6,321 nt of DNA from Spirochaetales bacterium UBA1265 (GCA_002308475.1 DBVL01000117.1:126-6446); one strand, 5' to 3'; counted from the first letter of the stretch, positions 1-6,321 are shown. Notes: a model not told the origin generated them from the letters alone. Numbers and translations are program-made.

Positions 1-525
1 GAGAATCTGAACCCGGTAGAAGAGGCAGAAGCCTACAACTATCTCCTTACAGAGCAAGGACTTACACAAGAAGAATTGGCTGTAAAAGTTGGAAAGAGCC
101 GTCCAGCTGTGGCTAACAGCTTGAGACTTCTTGCTCTCCCTGCAAATATGCTCCAGTCGCTCAAGGAAGGATCTTTTACTCCAGGACACGCAAGAGCCTT
201 GCTCAGTGTCACAAACCCTGCAGATAGAGAGATTCTCTACTACAGGATTATAAAAGAGAAACCTTCTGTCAGACAGACTGAGGAGTACGCAGATGCTCTT
301 AACAGGGGTGGAAGACTCTTTGTTAAGGAGAAGAAAGAGAACAAGAAGAATAAGAGCGAGGACATTCTTGCCATAGAGGAGAAGTTTCTTTCTGCCACCG
401 GCTGTCTTGTAGAACTTAAAGGAAAGATCAATAAGGGCAAACTGGTCATACCTTTTGATTCTTCAGATGAACTGGAGAGAATCTACACCCTTGTTTCTTC
501 CTACGACAAATTATTTGAAGAATGA
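1..525 (+). CDS. parB: Chromosome-partitioning protein ParB/Spo0J, C-terminal part (5' end outside window)
   Basis: The frame is open from base 1 to TGA at 523-525, giving 174 residues. The true start lies upstream; a TTG at 76 is internal, since the preceding 25 residues already match ParB. Visible parts: the NPVEEAEAY segment (4-12) that leads into the helix-turn-helix; the helix-turn-helix at about 21-47 (LTQEELAVKVGKSRPAVAN then LRLLALP), which reads parS; the GHARALL segment at 62-68; a lysine/glutamate-rich linker at about 103-120; and a C-terminal dimerisation region at about 123-174. The N-terminal CTP-binding/ParB-Srx domain is missing because of the window edge. In the family, ParB loads at parS near the origin, slides as a CTP-dependent clamp, and works with the ATPase ParA in chromosome segregation. 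parA would be expected just upstream. I saw no parS-like palindrome in the window. Assignment is strong. Confidence 0.95.
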   Translation, partial: ENLNPVEEAEAYNYLLTEQGLTQEELAVKVGKSRPAVANSLRLLALPANMLQSLKEGSFTPGHARALLSVTNPADREILYYRIIKEKPSVRQTEEYADALNRGGRLFVKEKKENKKNKSEDILAIEEKFLSATGCLVELKGKINKGKLVIPFDSSDELERIYTLVSSYDKLFEE

Positions 526-575
526 GTTTGACCGAAAGCTTTTGTTTTATTAGCTTCTGATTATAAGGATCTTAT

Positions 576-1523
576 ATGAAATACAATGAGAAAGATGGCA
601 TCTATGCCACAATTGAAACCAGCAAGGGAAATTTTGTTGTCTCTCTTGAATTTAAGAAAGCACCCATGACAGTTGCAAACTTCATAGGTCTTGTAGAAGG
701 AGAACTAAACCTCAAGAATCCTGGAAAGAACTTCTATGAGGGAATCAAATTCCACAGAGTCATTCCAGATTTCATGATCCAGGCAGGTTGTCCGCTTGGA
801 AACGGTACCGGAGGACCTGGGTATACCTTCCCGGATGAGTTTGTTCCAGATTTGAAACATGACGGACCTGGAGTCATGAGTATGGCTAATGCCGGCCCTG
901 GAACAAATGGAAGCCAGTTCTTCATAACCCATGTCAAAACACCTTGGCTTGATGGAAAGCATGCTGTCTTTGGACACGTTGTTGAAGGACAGGACGTGGT
1001 AAATGCTATAGAGCAGGGAGATGAAATCAAGACCATAGTGCTTGAAAGAGTTGGAGAGGAAGCTGAGAAGTTTATAGTTACAAAACAGATTTTCAGTGAC
1101 ATAGTAGAGCGTGCTGCAGCTATGGAAGAGCTGAGAAAGGCAGAAGAGCTTCAGAAGATTATGGAAGAGATAAAAAACAGGTTCCCAGCAGCCAAGAAGA
1201 CCCCTTCCGGACTCATGTATGTTGTTGAGAAAGAAGGAGATAAAAAAGCTTCTCCAAAGATGGGCCAGACAGTAACGGTTCACTATACGGGCTCTCTTCT
1301 TGATGGAAGAGTCTTTGATTCCTCTGTAAACAGAGGCGTTCCTGCCAAATTCAAGATTGGAGAAGTGATTGAAGGTTGGAATGAGGCTCTTCAGACCATG
1401 AGTAAAGGCGAAAAGAGAACCTTGATCATCCCACCAGAGCTCGGATACGGAGTTCATGGGTACCCGGGAGTCATTCCTCCTAACTCCTTCCTCATTTTTG
1501 ATGTGGAGCTCATCAGCTTCTAA
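576..1523 (+). CDS. Dual-family immunophilin: cyclophilin-FKBP fusion peptidyl-prolyl cis-trans isomerase
   Basis: This 315-residue protein carries two unrelated prolyl isomerase domains. The cyclophilin domain (about 8-170) has [11 protein letters not shown] at 59-69, with R61 matching the catalytic arginine of human Cyp[15 protein letters not shown] at 103-116, and W124/H129 matching the cyclosporin-contact W121/H126. A charged, probably helical linker spans about 174-203. The FKBP domain (about 207-315) keeps the FK506-pocket residues: Y237, F247, D248, V264, I265, W268, Y291 and F308. There is no signal peptide or membrane segment, so it should act in the cytoplasm on proline-limited folding. 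The ATG at 576 has AAGGA at 565-569, six bases upstream. It follows parB by 50 bases and precedes radA by 23, so co-transcription with radA is likely. Cyclophilin-first fusions of this type are known from Treponema denticola and Flavobacterium, and an FKBP-first form from Toxoplasma. Both active sites look intact; the client proteins are unknown. Confidence 0.93.
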   Translation: MKYNEKDGIYATIETSKGNFVVSLEFKKAPMTVANFIGLVEGELNLKNPGKNFYEGIKFHRVIPDFMIQAGCPLGNGTGGPGYTFPDEFVPDLKHDGPGVMSMANAGPGTNGSQFFITHVKTPWLDGKHAVFGHVVEGQDVVNAIEQGDEIKTIVLERVGEEAEKFIVTKQIFSDIVERAAAMEELRKAEELQKIMEEIKNRFPAAKKTPSGLMYVVEKEGDKKASPKMGQTVTVHYTGSLLDGRVFDSSVNRGVPAKFKIGEVIEGWNEALQTMSKGEKRTLIIPPELGYGVHGYPGVIPPNSFLIFDVELISF

Positions 1524-1546
1524 GGATAAATACGCTAAGGAAAACT

Positions 1547-2929
1547 ATGGCAAAAACTGAAGTTATAAAGTTTGTCTGCAGTGAATGTGGTCACAGTAGT
1601 CCCAAATGGCTGGGCCGCTGCCCTTCCTGCGGAGGGTGGAATACTTTCTCTGAGGAAAAGACAGTCCCTCAATCAAAGAGCGGAAAACTTCCGGATTCAT
1701 CTTCCCGGTCCCTTGCTTCCATACCTGTTGAGAAAGAGTTCAGATTCTCAAGTGGAATATCTGAATTGGATAGGGTTCTAGGAGGTGGAATAGTCCACGG
1801 ATCCTCCGTTCTTGTCGGAGGAGAGCCGGGAATAGGAAAATCCACCCTCATGCTTCAGGTTTGCCATCTTTGTAGTGCCAGAGGGCTTGTTCTGTATGTA
1901 TCTGGAGAGGAAAGTGCCTCCCAGGTCCGCCAGAGGGCAGAGAGATTAGGACTTGATCTGAACAGGATAAACATACTCTGCGAGACACACCTAGAGGCAA
2001 TCTGCCATGTCATACGGACAGAAAAGCCTCAGCTGGTTATAATAGATTCTTTGCAAACTGTTATGGGAGAAGAGTTTACATCTGTTCCTGGCTCTGTTCC
2101 CCAGATGAGAGGAAGTTGTCTGGAGATAAACACAGTTGCAAAACAGAACGGAAGCTCCGTCTTCTTCATAGGACATGTCACAAAGGAAGGAACCATAGCT
2201 GGACCAAAGATCATTGAGCACATGGTGGACACCGTACTCTACTTTGAGGAGTCCGAGTTGGATAACCGGCTGATCAGGACATCTAAGAACAGGTTCGGAG
2301 CTGCAGATGAGATTGGAATCTTTGAGATGACACAGAACGGGCTTGTTCCTGTAAAAGACCCCTCTTCCTTCTTCATCTCAAAGCGTGAGAACAACGAACT
2401 CTCTCCTGGAACAGCCTATGCCACCATATCCGAGGGCTCCAGAACCTTTGTTGTTGAAATCCAGGCTCTGGTAACAGATGCCAAAGGCTCCTACACAAGA
2501 GTCTTCTCAGAAAAAATAGATAGCCAGAGGGTCATGAGGACCGCCGCCATACTTGAGCGCCATGCAGGGCTCAGGCTCTGTGACAGAGATATTTACATAA
2601 ACGTTGCCGGTGGAATAAGGGTAAACGAGGTCTCTGTGGAGCTTGCCGTAGCAGCTGCCATCTGGTCAGCAGTGACGGGTAGGGCGCTTGAAGGAAACGC
2701 CGTCTGGCTTGGGGAACTGTCTCTCTCCGGAGAAATCAGACCCGTAAGCCACGGAGAAAGAAGACTCAAGGCCACGGATGATATGGGCTTCACAAAGGCA
2801 TATCTGTCTTCTTCAATGGCTGTGGCTCTTGGAGATAAAACAAAAGTTAATTTGTTTGGCTGTAAGAAAATAGCAGATGTTTTCCGCCAGCAGGGAAACA
2901 GAGGCGCAAGAATAGCAACGGAAGTTTAA
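1547..2929 (+). CDS. radA: DNA repair/recombination protein RadA (Sms)
   Basis: At 460 residues this is the usual full length for bacterial RadA. An N-terminal C4 zinc finger uses C11, C14, C25 and C28. The RecA-like ATPase core follows, with Walker A GGEPGIGKST at 91-100, a Walker B strand LVIIDS at 163-168, and the RadA signature KNRFG at 247-251. The C-terminal Lon-protease-like domain spans about 335-440 (INVAGGIRVNE at 351-361, GEIRPV at 395-400). RadA is a hexameric DNA-dependent ATPase that drives branch migration of recombination intermediates and helps RecA-dependent repair and natural transformation. The ATG at 1547 has AAGGA at 1537-1541, five bases upstream. It lies 23 bases after the immunophilin gene, so they probably share a transcript that ends at the hairpin over 2928-2955. 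It converges with cysE, with only 14 bases between the two stop codons. No missing motif or frame disruption is seen. Confidence 0.97.
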   Translation: MAKTEVIKFVCSECGHSSPKWLGRCPSCGGWNTFSEEKTVPQSKSGKLPDSSSRSLASIPVEKEFRFSSGISELDRVLGGGIVHGSSVLVGGEPGIGKSTLMLQVCHLCSARGLVLYVSGEESASQVRQRAERLGLDLNRINILCETHLEAICHVIRTEKPQLVIIDSLQTVMGEEFTSVPGSVPQMRGSCLEINTVAKQNGSSVFFIGHVTKEGTIAGPKIIEHMVDTVLYFEESELDNRLIRTSKNRFGAADEIGIFEMTQNGLVPVKDPSSFFISKRENNELSPGTAYATISEGSRTFVVEIQALVTDAKGSYTRVFSEKIDSQRVMRTAAILERHAGLRLCDRDIYINVAGGIRVNEVSVELAVAAAIWSAVTGRALEGNAVWLGELSLSGEIRPVSHGERRLKATDDMGFTKAYLSSSMAVALGDKTKVNLFGCKKIADVFRQQGNRGARIATEV

Positions 2930-2955
2930 CTCCCAAGTCAGACTTAGAGTTTTTT
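2928..2955 (+). terminator. Rho-independent terminator of the radA transcript, overlapping both convergent stop codons
   Basis: The left arm AACTC-cc-AAGT (2928-2938) pairs with ACTT-a-GAGTT (2942-2951) across a three-base loop. This gives nine base pairs interrupted by a small internal loop (CC opposite A), followed by six T's at 2950-2955, the first two also in the stem. The left arm starts inside the radA TAA (2927-2929), and the right arm contains the cysE stop (2944-2946). Read leftward, the hairpin is followed by TTAAAC rather than a T-run, so it should stop rightward transcription better than leftward. The stem is rather AT-rich, so efficiency is uncertain. Confidence 0.7.
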
Positions 2956-3789
2956 AATCTCGGCAGGTTTTGAGACAACCGTTGTCCCTGCAGCTACAGA
3001 CTTGGTAAGCCAGATGTTTCCGCCTATTACGCAGTTGTCCCCTATTTTTGTATCTCCACCAAGAATGGTTGCTCCTGCATAGATAACTACATGAGAACCT
3101 ATATCCGGGTGTCTCTTTATACCTTTGACTAGAGAGCCGTCTTCATTTACCTTAAAGCTCTTGGCTCCCAATGTAACATGCTGATAAATTTTCACATGAT
3201 CAGCAATAGTAGTAGTCTCACCTATAACCACACCTGTTCCGTGGTCTATGAAGAAGTAGGGACCAATGGAAGCTCCCGGATGAATATCTATACCCGTCAG
3301 CTCGTGCCCGTACTCTGTCATGATTCTAGGAATGAGAGGAACTCCGTCCTCGTAGAGAGCGTGCGCTATTCTGTAAATGCAGATTGCATGGAATGAAGGG
3401 TAAGCCAAGGCTACCTCGCTCTTGCTCTTTGCTGCCGGGTCTCCTTCATAAGCTGCATCTATATCAGTCTGAAGGATTCTTGCTATCTCCGGAGTCTTTC
3501 TTATAAGAGAAGCTGCCTTTTCAACTGCGGTTTTCCCATCCAAGACACTAGCAAGGGCCTGAATGAGGCTTTCAGCCGCAAGAGAAAGAGAAGCGTTTCT
3601 CTGAACATCCACATTGGAATCTCCACAGGAAGAGACTCCCTGCTGTTCTGAAAAAGCAGGGAACATGGCCTGTTTGAGAAGAAGAACAGCCTTCCTTGCA
3701 GATTTCTTAATCCCAAAATATGTAGCTGAATTCTCTTGAGGAAGGTTGTTAACTGCAAATTTGATTGCTTCTGAAAGGGTATCCGACAT
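2944..3789 (-). CDS. cysE: Serine O-acetyltransferase
   Basis: This 281-residue enzyme transfers an acetyl group from acetyl-CoA to L-serine, giving O-acetylserine for cysteine synthesis. An alpha-helical N-terminal region (about 1-160) includes the family segment IARILQTDIDAAYEGDPA at 102-119 and FHAICIYRIAHALY at 133-146. A left-handed beta-helix of hexapeptide repeats follows (about 165-265). By comparison with E. coli CysE, D168 (in GIDIHPGA) and H183 (in FIDHGTG) form the catalytic pair, and H227 in RHP is the second active-site histidine. The EYGHELTG stretch (159-166) and a longer loop at 210-226 place it in the EpsC-like branch rather than the enterobacterial one. The protein ends soon after the beta-helix, in IKKL, without the C-terminal tail that in E. 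coli docks cysteine synthase. The ATG at 3787-3789 has AGGAGA at 3794-3799. It lies 14 bases after traB and is probably co-transcribed with it. No cysK is in the window. Confidence 0.93.
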   Translation of the reverse strand: MSDTLSEAIKFAVNNLPQENSATYFGIKKSARKAVLLLKQAMFPAFSEQQGVSSCGDSNVDVQRNASLSLAAESLIQALASVLDGKTAVEKAASLIRKTPEIARILQTDIDAAYEGDPAAKSKSEVALAYPSFHAICIYRIAHALYEDGVPLIPRIMTEYGHELTGIDIHPGASIGPYFFIDHGTGVVIGETTTIADHVKIYQHVTLGAKSFKVNEDGSLVKGIKRHPDIGSHVVIYAGATILGGDTKIGDNCVIGGNIWLTKSVAAGTTVVSKPAEIKKL

Positions 3790-3803
3790 GGTCTCTCCTG
3801 TTA

Positions 3804-4997
3804 TCAGCCGAAAATTCTGAGGACAATCGGGAAAATGACGAAAGTACCCAGAATACTGCCAATGCTTGTTGTAATAAATATAAGAAAAGCATGAAGAACG
3901 CGGTTTTTGAACCAGCCTTTAAAAGAGGAGATATCATCAGAGATGGTCTCAAAATCCTTTACCGTAGGCTTTCTGAGCTCGCTTTCCGCTATTCCCGTAA
4001 ACACTCCAACACCAATCAGCGGATTCATCACTGCCACCGGTGCACTTACTGCGGCAACCAGCCAATTCAGCGGATGCGCATTCGAAAGAATGGCAAAAAG
4101 CATGGACCCACCGGCGTTTGAAGCTGCCCAGAGAAGGAAGTACCTGAGACCCTGCTCAAAGCCGTAGTTGAGGCAGGAATAAAGAACAAATCCCAGAATG
4201 GCCAGAGGAACAATCCAAGAGACAATCTTCCCTGCCTTTGAAGGAGCCGGAACTTCCTCAATCTTTGAAAGGTCCGTGGAAATCTCGTTTTTCTCAATCT
4301 TCTCAATAGTCTTGATTATTCCGTTTGCATGTCCAGCGCCAATAATTGCAACTTTGTTTTTGCCTTCGCAGTTATAGATGCTCGTGGCCAGATACCCATC
4401 TCTCTCGTCTATCAGCGCAGCCTTGGCCTGAGGAAGCTCTTTAGCCAGCTCGCCCATCATGTTCTCAATGGCCTCGCCTTTCTTCAGCTCCTCCAGATCC
4501 TCTTCCTTGATTTCTTCCTTGTCAAAAGCCGAAGAAATAAGAGCCCCGAGAAGCTTTGCCTTATCCATCAGGCTGCTCATGGCCCATGCTCTCTTGAGCG
4601 TGACGGAAATCTCCCGGTCGCAAAGAGAGAAGGGAATGCCTTTCTCCTCCGCTATCCTTGCCCCTGATAAAATCTCTTCGCCTGGGGCAATGCCCGTCTG
4701 CTTCCCCAGCTTTTTCTGAAATGATGCCAGTGCTGTGTTTGCCAAAACAAGGAAGGCCTTACCTTCCTTGAATATTTTTCTGAGGCTTGTCTCCGAATAC
4801 TTCTGGCCCTCGGTCTTTGTCTTGAAACGGCCATTGTCCAGCTCAAGGCAGATCCTGTCAGGGTTTACCTGTTCAATTATCCTCTCTACGTCTTCAACGC
4901 TGTTTTTGGAAACATGAGCAGTACCCACAAGGGTTATGGTGTTTCCATTATCAAGGGTAATTTTTTTGATCGTATCGCTTACAGCCTCTGTTTTCAC
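3804..4997 (-). CDS. TraB/PrgY-family membrane protein (TIKI/TraB superfamily, putative metalloprotease)
   Basis: This 397-residue protein has an N-terminal TraB domain (about 12-235) and a membrane C-terminus. The domain shows both family GxxH motifs, GTAH at 25-28 (in LVGTAHVS) and GAGH at 220-223, plus conserved acidic positions in CLELDNGR (50-57, E52) and DERDGYLA (197-204, E198, R199). These are the likely metal-binding or catalytic residues by analogy with TIKI proteins. Hydrophobic segments at about 257-276, 283-305, 310-336 and 366-395 suggest three to five membrane spans, with the TraB domain N-terminal to them. Enterococcal PrgY, a member of similar length, limits self-induction by the pheromone cCF10; the role of chromosomal homologues in other bacteria is not established. 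The start is GTG (4995-4997), chosen for the AAAGGAG at 5004-5010 six bases away. It heads the leftward unit with cysE and is divergent from the glycosyltransferase gene. The substrate cannot be told from sequence. Confidence 0.88.
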   Translation of the reverse strand: MKTEAVSDTIKKITLDNGNTITLVGTAHVSKNSVEDVERIIEQVNPDRICLELDNGRFKTKTEGQKYSETSLRKIFKEGKAFLVLANTALASFQKKLGKQTGIAPGEEILSGARIAEEKGIPFSLCDREISVTLKRAWAMSSLMDKAKLLGALISSAFDKEEIKEEDLEELKKGEAIENMMGELAKELPQAKAALIDERDGYLATSIYNCEGKNKVAIIGAGHANGIIKTIEKIEKNEISTDLSKIEEVPAPSKAGKIVSWIVPLAILGFVLYSCLNYGFEQGLRYFLLWAASNAGGSMLFAILSNAHPLNWLVAAVSAPVAVMNPLIGVGVFTGIAESELRKPTVKDFETISDDISSFKGWFKNRVLHAFLIFITTSIGSILGTFVIFPIVLRIFG

Positions 4998-5003
4998 TGC
5001 GCA

Positions 5004-5010
5004 CTCCTTT
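5004..5010 (-). promoter_or_regulatory. Ribosome binding site for the traB-family gene (fixes its GTG start)
   Basis: Read on the minus strand this is AAAGGAG, six bases before the GTG at 4997. It supports GTG as the start, because no ATG in the same frame has a comparable site. Confidence 0.75.
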
Positions 5011-5036
5011 GCTGTTTGGAATTTTATCCATATAAT
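5009..5036 (+). promoter_or_regulatory. Putative promoter for the glycosyltransferase unit
   Basis: A consensus TATAAT lies at 5031-5036 on the plus strand. The best -35 at a normal distance is the poor TTGCTG at 5009-5014 (16-base spacer, three of six consensus bases). Transcription would start near 5043, giving a leader of about 33 bases to the ATG at 5076. It overlaps the opposing promoter almost completely, so the two units may interfere or be controlled together. A weak -35 with a perfect -10 is compatible with activator dependence, but that is inference. Confidence 0.45.
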
Positions 5037-5049
5037 TGAATATATTCAA
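5021..5049 (-). promoter_or_regulatory. Putative sigma-70-type promoter for the traB-cysE unit
   Basis: On the minus strand, TTGAAT (5044-5049; four of six consensus bases) is followed after exactly 17 bases by TAAAAT (5021-5026; five of six). Transcription would begin near 5014, leaving a leader of about 17 bases that still includes the ribosome binding site. The -35 box lies wholly inside the palindrome at 5036-5049. Confidence 0.55.
5036..5049. promoter_or_regulatory. Perfect 14-bp palindrome, candidate operator between divergent genes
   Basis: TTGAATATATTCAA reads identically on both strands, and symmetry stops at the next base pair. It begins on the last base of the rightward -10 box and covers the whole leftward -35 box, where a dimeric repressor would block both promoters. 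No regulator gene is in the window, and part of the symmetry could be chance in an AT-rich spacer. Confidence 0.45.
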
Positions 5050-5075
5050 CAAAGGCAAGACAGGAGGCGCAGAAG

Positions 5076-6158
5076 ATGAGGGTTTTCTTTTTTATAAAGA
5101 AGCTAAGTGATGGTGGAGCCGAAAGGGTGGTTGCAAACCTTGCTTCCTCTTTTTCTTCCCTTGGTCATGATTGTGCCATTGTGAATGCCTACCAGACTTC
5201 TTTTGAGTATCCTGTAGAAGAGAGAGTCAGACGCTTTTTTCTTGAGAAAGCGGACCTTGAGCATGACAACTTCTTAAAGCGGAACATAAGGCGCCTCAGA
5301 GGTCTGAGGAAAATACTGAAGACAGAAAAACCGGATATTCTCATATCCTTCATGGCGGAATCCAACTACCGGGCAGTTGTTGCCTCTGCAGGCCTTGGCA
5401 TAAAAACAATCATCTCCGTCAGAAATGACCCGAAGAAGGAATACAAAGGTCTTCTTGGTCGCTTTCTTGCCAAGAGGCTTCTGACAAAGGCTGACGGCTG
5501 TGTCTTTCAGACTCCGGATGCTCTTTCATGGTTTCCCAAGAAGTTTGGAGAAAAATCCGTCATTATCCCGAACGTTGTTAGAGAAGACTTCTTCTCTCTT
5601 CCAAGAAATCCTGAGAGGTTTGTGGTCACTGCCTGTGGAAGACTGACAGAGCAGAAGGATTATCCAACTCTGCTGAAGGCCTTCTCCCTTGTTCATGAGA
5701 AGATCAGGGAAAGCTCTCTTAGAATATACGGAATGGGAGAGGAAGAGATCAGCCTCAGGGAAAAGGCAGAAGAACTGGGCCTTAAAGATTGTGTTTCCTT
5801 CTGCGGCTATATCTCAGATGTGGGAGCTGTTCTCTCTAAGACCCAGGTTTATGTTCTCTCCTCTTTGTATGAAGGCCTTCCTAACTCCCTGATGGAGGCC
5901 CTGGCCGCGGGAGTTCCCTCTGTGAGTACTGACTGTCCATGTGGTGGGCCGAAAATGCTCATTGAGAACCACAAAAACGGCATTCTTGTTCCGGTTGGGA
6001 AGCCAGAAGCTCTTGCTGAGGCCATAACAGAACTTCTTGAGAACCCAAGCAGGGCTGAAGAAATGGGAAGGGAGGCAAGAGAGAGATCTCTTGAGTTCAG
6101 AACCGTCCCAATAGTCAGAAAATGGGAAGCATACGCAAAGAAGGTTCTTGAAGTATGA
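5076..6158 (+). CDS. Family 4 (GT-B) glycosyltransferase
   Basis: This 360-residue protein is a normal length for a retaining GT4 enzyme with two Rossmann-like domains. The acceptor-side N-terminal domain opens with a strand ending in LSDGGAERVVANLA (10-23), whose GGAER glycine loop is typical of the family. The nucleotide-sugar domain includes NVV at 166-168, CGRLTEQKDYPTLLKAF at 187-203 (R189 and K194 are the expected phosphate contacts), and the E-x7-E motif with E266 and E274 in YEGLPNSLMEA. GPKMLI and NGILVP (291-306) follow. There is no signal peptide or clear transmembrane span, so it likely works at the cytoplasmic face of the membrane on a lipid-linked or surface-glycan acceptor. Donor and acceptor cannot be inferred. 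The ATG at 5076 has a strong AGGAGG at 5062-5067, eight bases upstream. Its TGA overlaps the next gene's ATG. No other glycan gene is visible here, so its pathway remains open. Confidence 0.93.
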   Translation: MRVFFFIKKLSDGGAERVVANLASSFSSLGHDCAIVNAYQTSFEYPVEERVRRFFLEKADLEHDNFLKRNIRRLRGLRKILKTEKPDILISFMAESNYRAVVASAGLGIKTIISVRNDPKKEYKGLLGRFLAKRLLTKADGCVFQTPDALSWFPKKFGEKSVIIPNVVREDFFSLPRNPERFVVTACGRLTEQKDYPTLLKAFSLVHEKIRESSLRIYGMGEEEISLREKAEELGLKDCVSFCGYISDVGAVLSKTQVYVLSSLYEGLPNSLMEALAAGVPSVSTDCPCGGPKMLIENHKNGILVPVGKPEALAEAITELLENPSRAEEMGREARERSLEFRTVPIVRKWEAYAKKVLEV

Positions 6159-6321
6159 AGATTATAATCAGGAGGGGAAGAGGAAGAAAAAACCTCCGCA
6201 TGCATGTGGATGATCACGGCTCGCTGATAGTTTCTGCTCCTTACTCGGCTCCCCAGAGCCTCATAGAGTCCTTTATAGAGTCTAATAAAGCCTGGATTGA
6301 GGAAAATGTTTCCAAAATCCC
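6155..6321 (+). CDS. YgjP-like (DUF45) metallopeptidase-family protein, N-terminal part (3' end outside window)
   Basis: The ATG at 6155-6157 overlaps the glycosyltransferase TGA (ATGA). The frame stays open to the window end, giving 55 residues. The start, MKIIIRRGRGRKNLRM, then GSLIVSAPYSAP (22-33) and the helix ending in KAWIEENVSKI (45-55), matches the beta-hairpin and 'K-WI' helix that open YgjP/DUF45 proteins. The zinc-binding HExxH motif that would confirm peptidase character lies further downstream, outside the window. There is no strong ribosome binding site of its own, so translation is probably coupled to the preceding gene. Function in this family is poorly defined; YgjP-like proteins are predicted zinc metallopeptidases. 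I am fairly sure of the family but cannot judge whether the gene is intact. Confidence 0.8.
   Translation, partial: MKIIIRRGRGRKNLRMHVDDHGSLIVSAPYSAPQSLIESFIESNKAWIEENVSKI

Noticed and set aside
76..78. TTG as the start of a short ParB-like protein
   Set aside because: The 25 codons before it are in frame, have no stop, and match ParB, so this is the interior of a gene cut by the window edge.
528..556. Possible promoter for the immunophilin gene: TTGACC at 528-533 with a box 17 bases downstream
   Set aside because: The -35 is good (five of six), but the corresponding -10 (TAGCTT at 551-556) matches only three of six, and the TATAAG near 562 is too far away. Not strong enough to list as a feature.
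536..556. Small inverted repeat AAGCT / AGCTT after parB
   Set aside because: It has only five base pairs around an 11-base AT-rich loop and no T-run directly after it, so it does not make a credible terminator.
705..1457. Minus-strand open frame of 250 codons opposite the immunophilin gene (with a second one at 734-1102)
   Set aside because: It lies entirely antisense to a gene with intact, recognisable domains. The translation is rich in S, L, F and C with no motif I recognise, and I did not find a convincing ribosome binding site. It is a composition shadow.
3765..4719. Several plus-strand open frames of 60-118 codons opposite the cysE start and the TraB-family gene
   Set aside because: All are antisense to well-supported genes and their translations show no family features.
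1..6321. parS sites, tRNA genes, CRISPR repeats, insertion-sequence ends
   Set aside because: I looked for a parS-like palindrome, cloverleaf sequences, regularly spaced repeats and transposase motifs and saw none. Almost all of the window is accounted for by housekeeping-type genes.

Overview
This 6.3 kb window is densely coding bacterial chromosome. It has seven protein genes (five complete, two cut by the window edges) and no intergenic gap longer than about 80 bases. I see no rRNA, tRNA, CRISPR array, insertion sequence or other mobile element. GC content looks moderate (mid-40s by eye), with heavy use of AGA/AGG for arginine and GGA for glycine. A cyclophilin-FKBP fusion of the kind known from Treponema denticola suggests a spirochaete, probably Treponema-like. 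That assignment is inference from gene content and codon style, not from a marker gene.

Left part (1-2929, + strand): the C-terminal part of the chromosome-partitioning protein ParB, then a cytoplasmic dual-domain peptidyl-prolyl isomerase (cyclophilin plus FKBP), then the recombination/repair ATPase RadA. The last two are 23 bases apart and probably co-transcribed. parB is 50 bases upstream and may belong to the same unit. A hairpin followed by six T's closes this unit at 2928-2955. It lies exactly where the convergent gene cysE ends and contains both stop codons.

Middle part (2944-4997, - strand): a two-gene unit transcribed leftward. First comes a TraB/PrgY-family membrane protein (GTG start), then, 14 bases later, serine O-acetyltransferase (cysE), the committing step of cysteine biosynthesis.

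Divergent control region (4998-5075): 78 bases between traB and a rightward glycosyltransferase gene. It holds a good leftward promoter, a consensus rightward -10 box, and a perfect 14-bp palindrome touching both promoters. This is the best regulatory candidate in the window.

Right part (5076-6321, + strand): a GT4-family glycosyltransferase whose stop codon overlaps (ATGA) the start of a YgjP-like (DUF45) putative metallopeptidase that runs off the window end.

Most of this is ordinary housekeeping sequence. I found no convincing new multi-gene system. The items most worth a second look are the dual immunophilin, the palindrome in the divergent promoter region, and the stop-codon-containing terminator.
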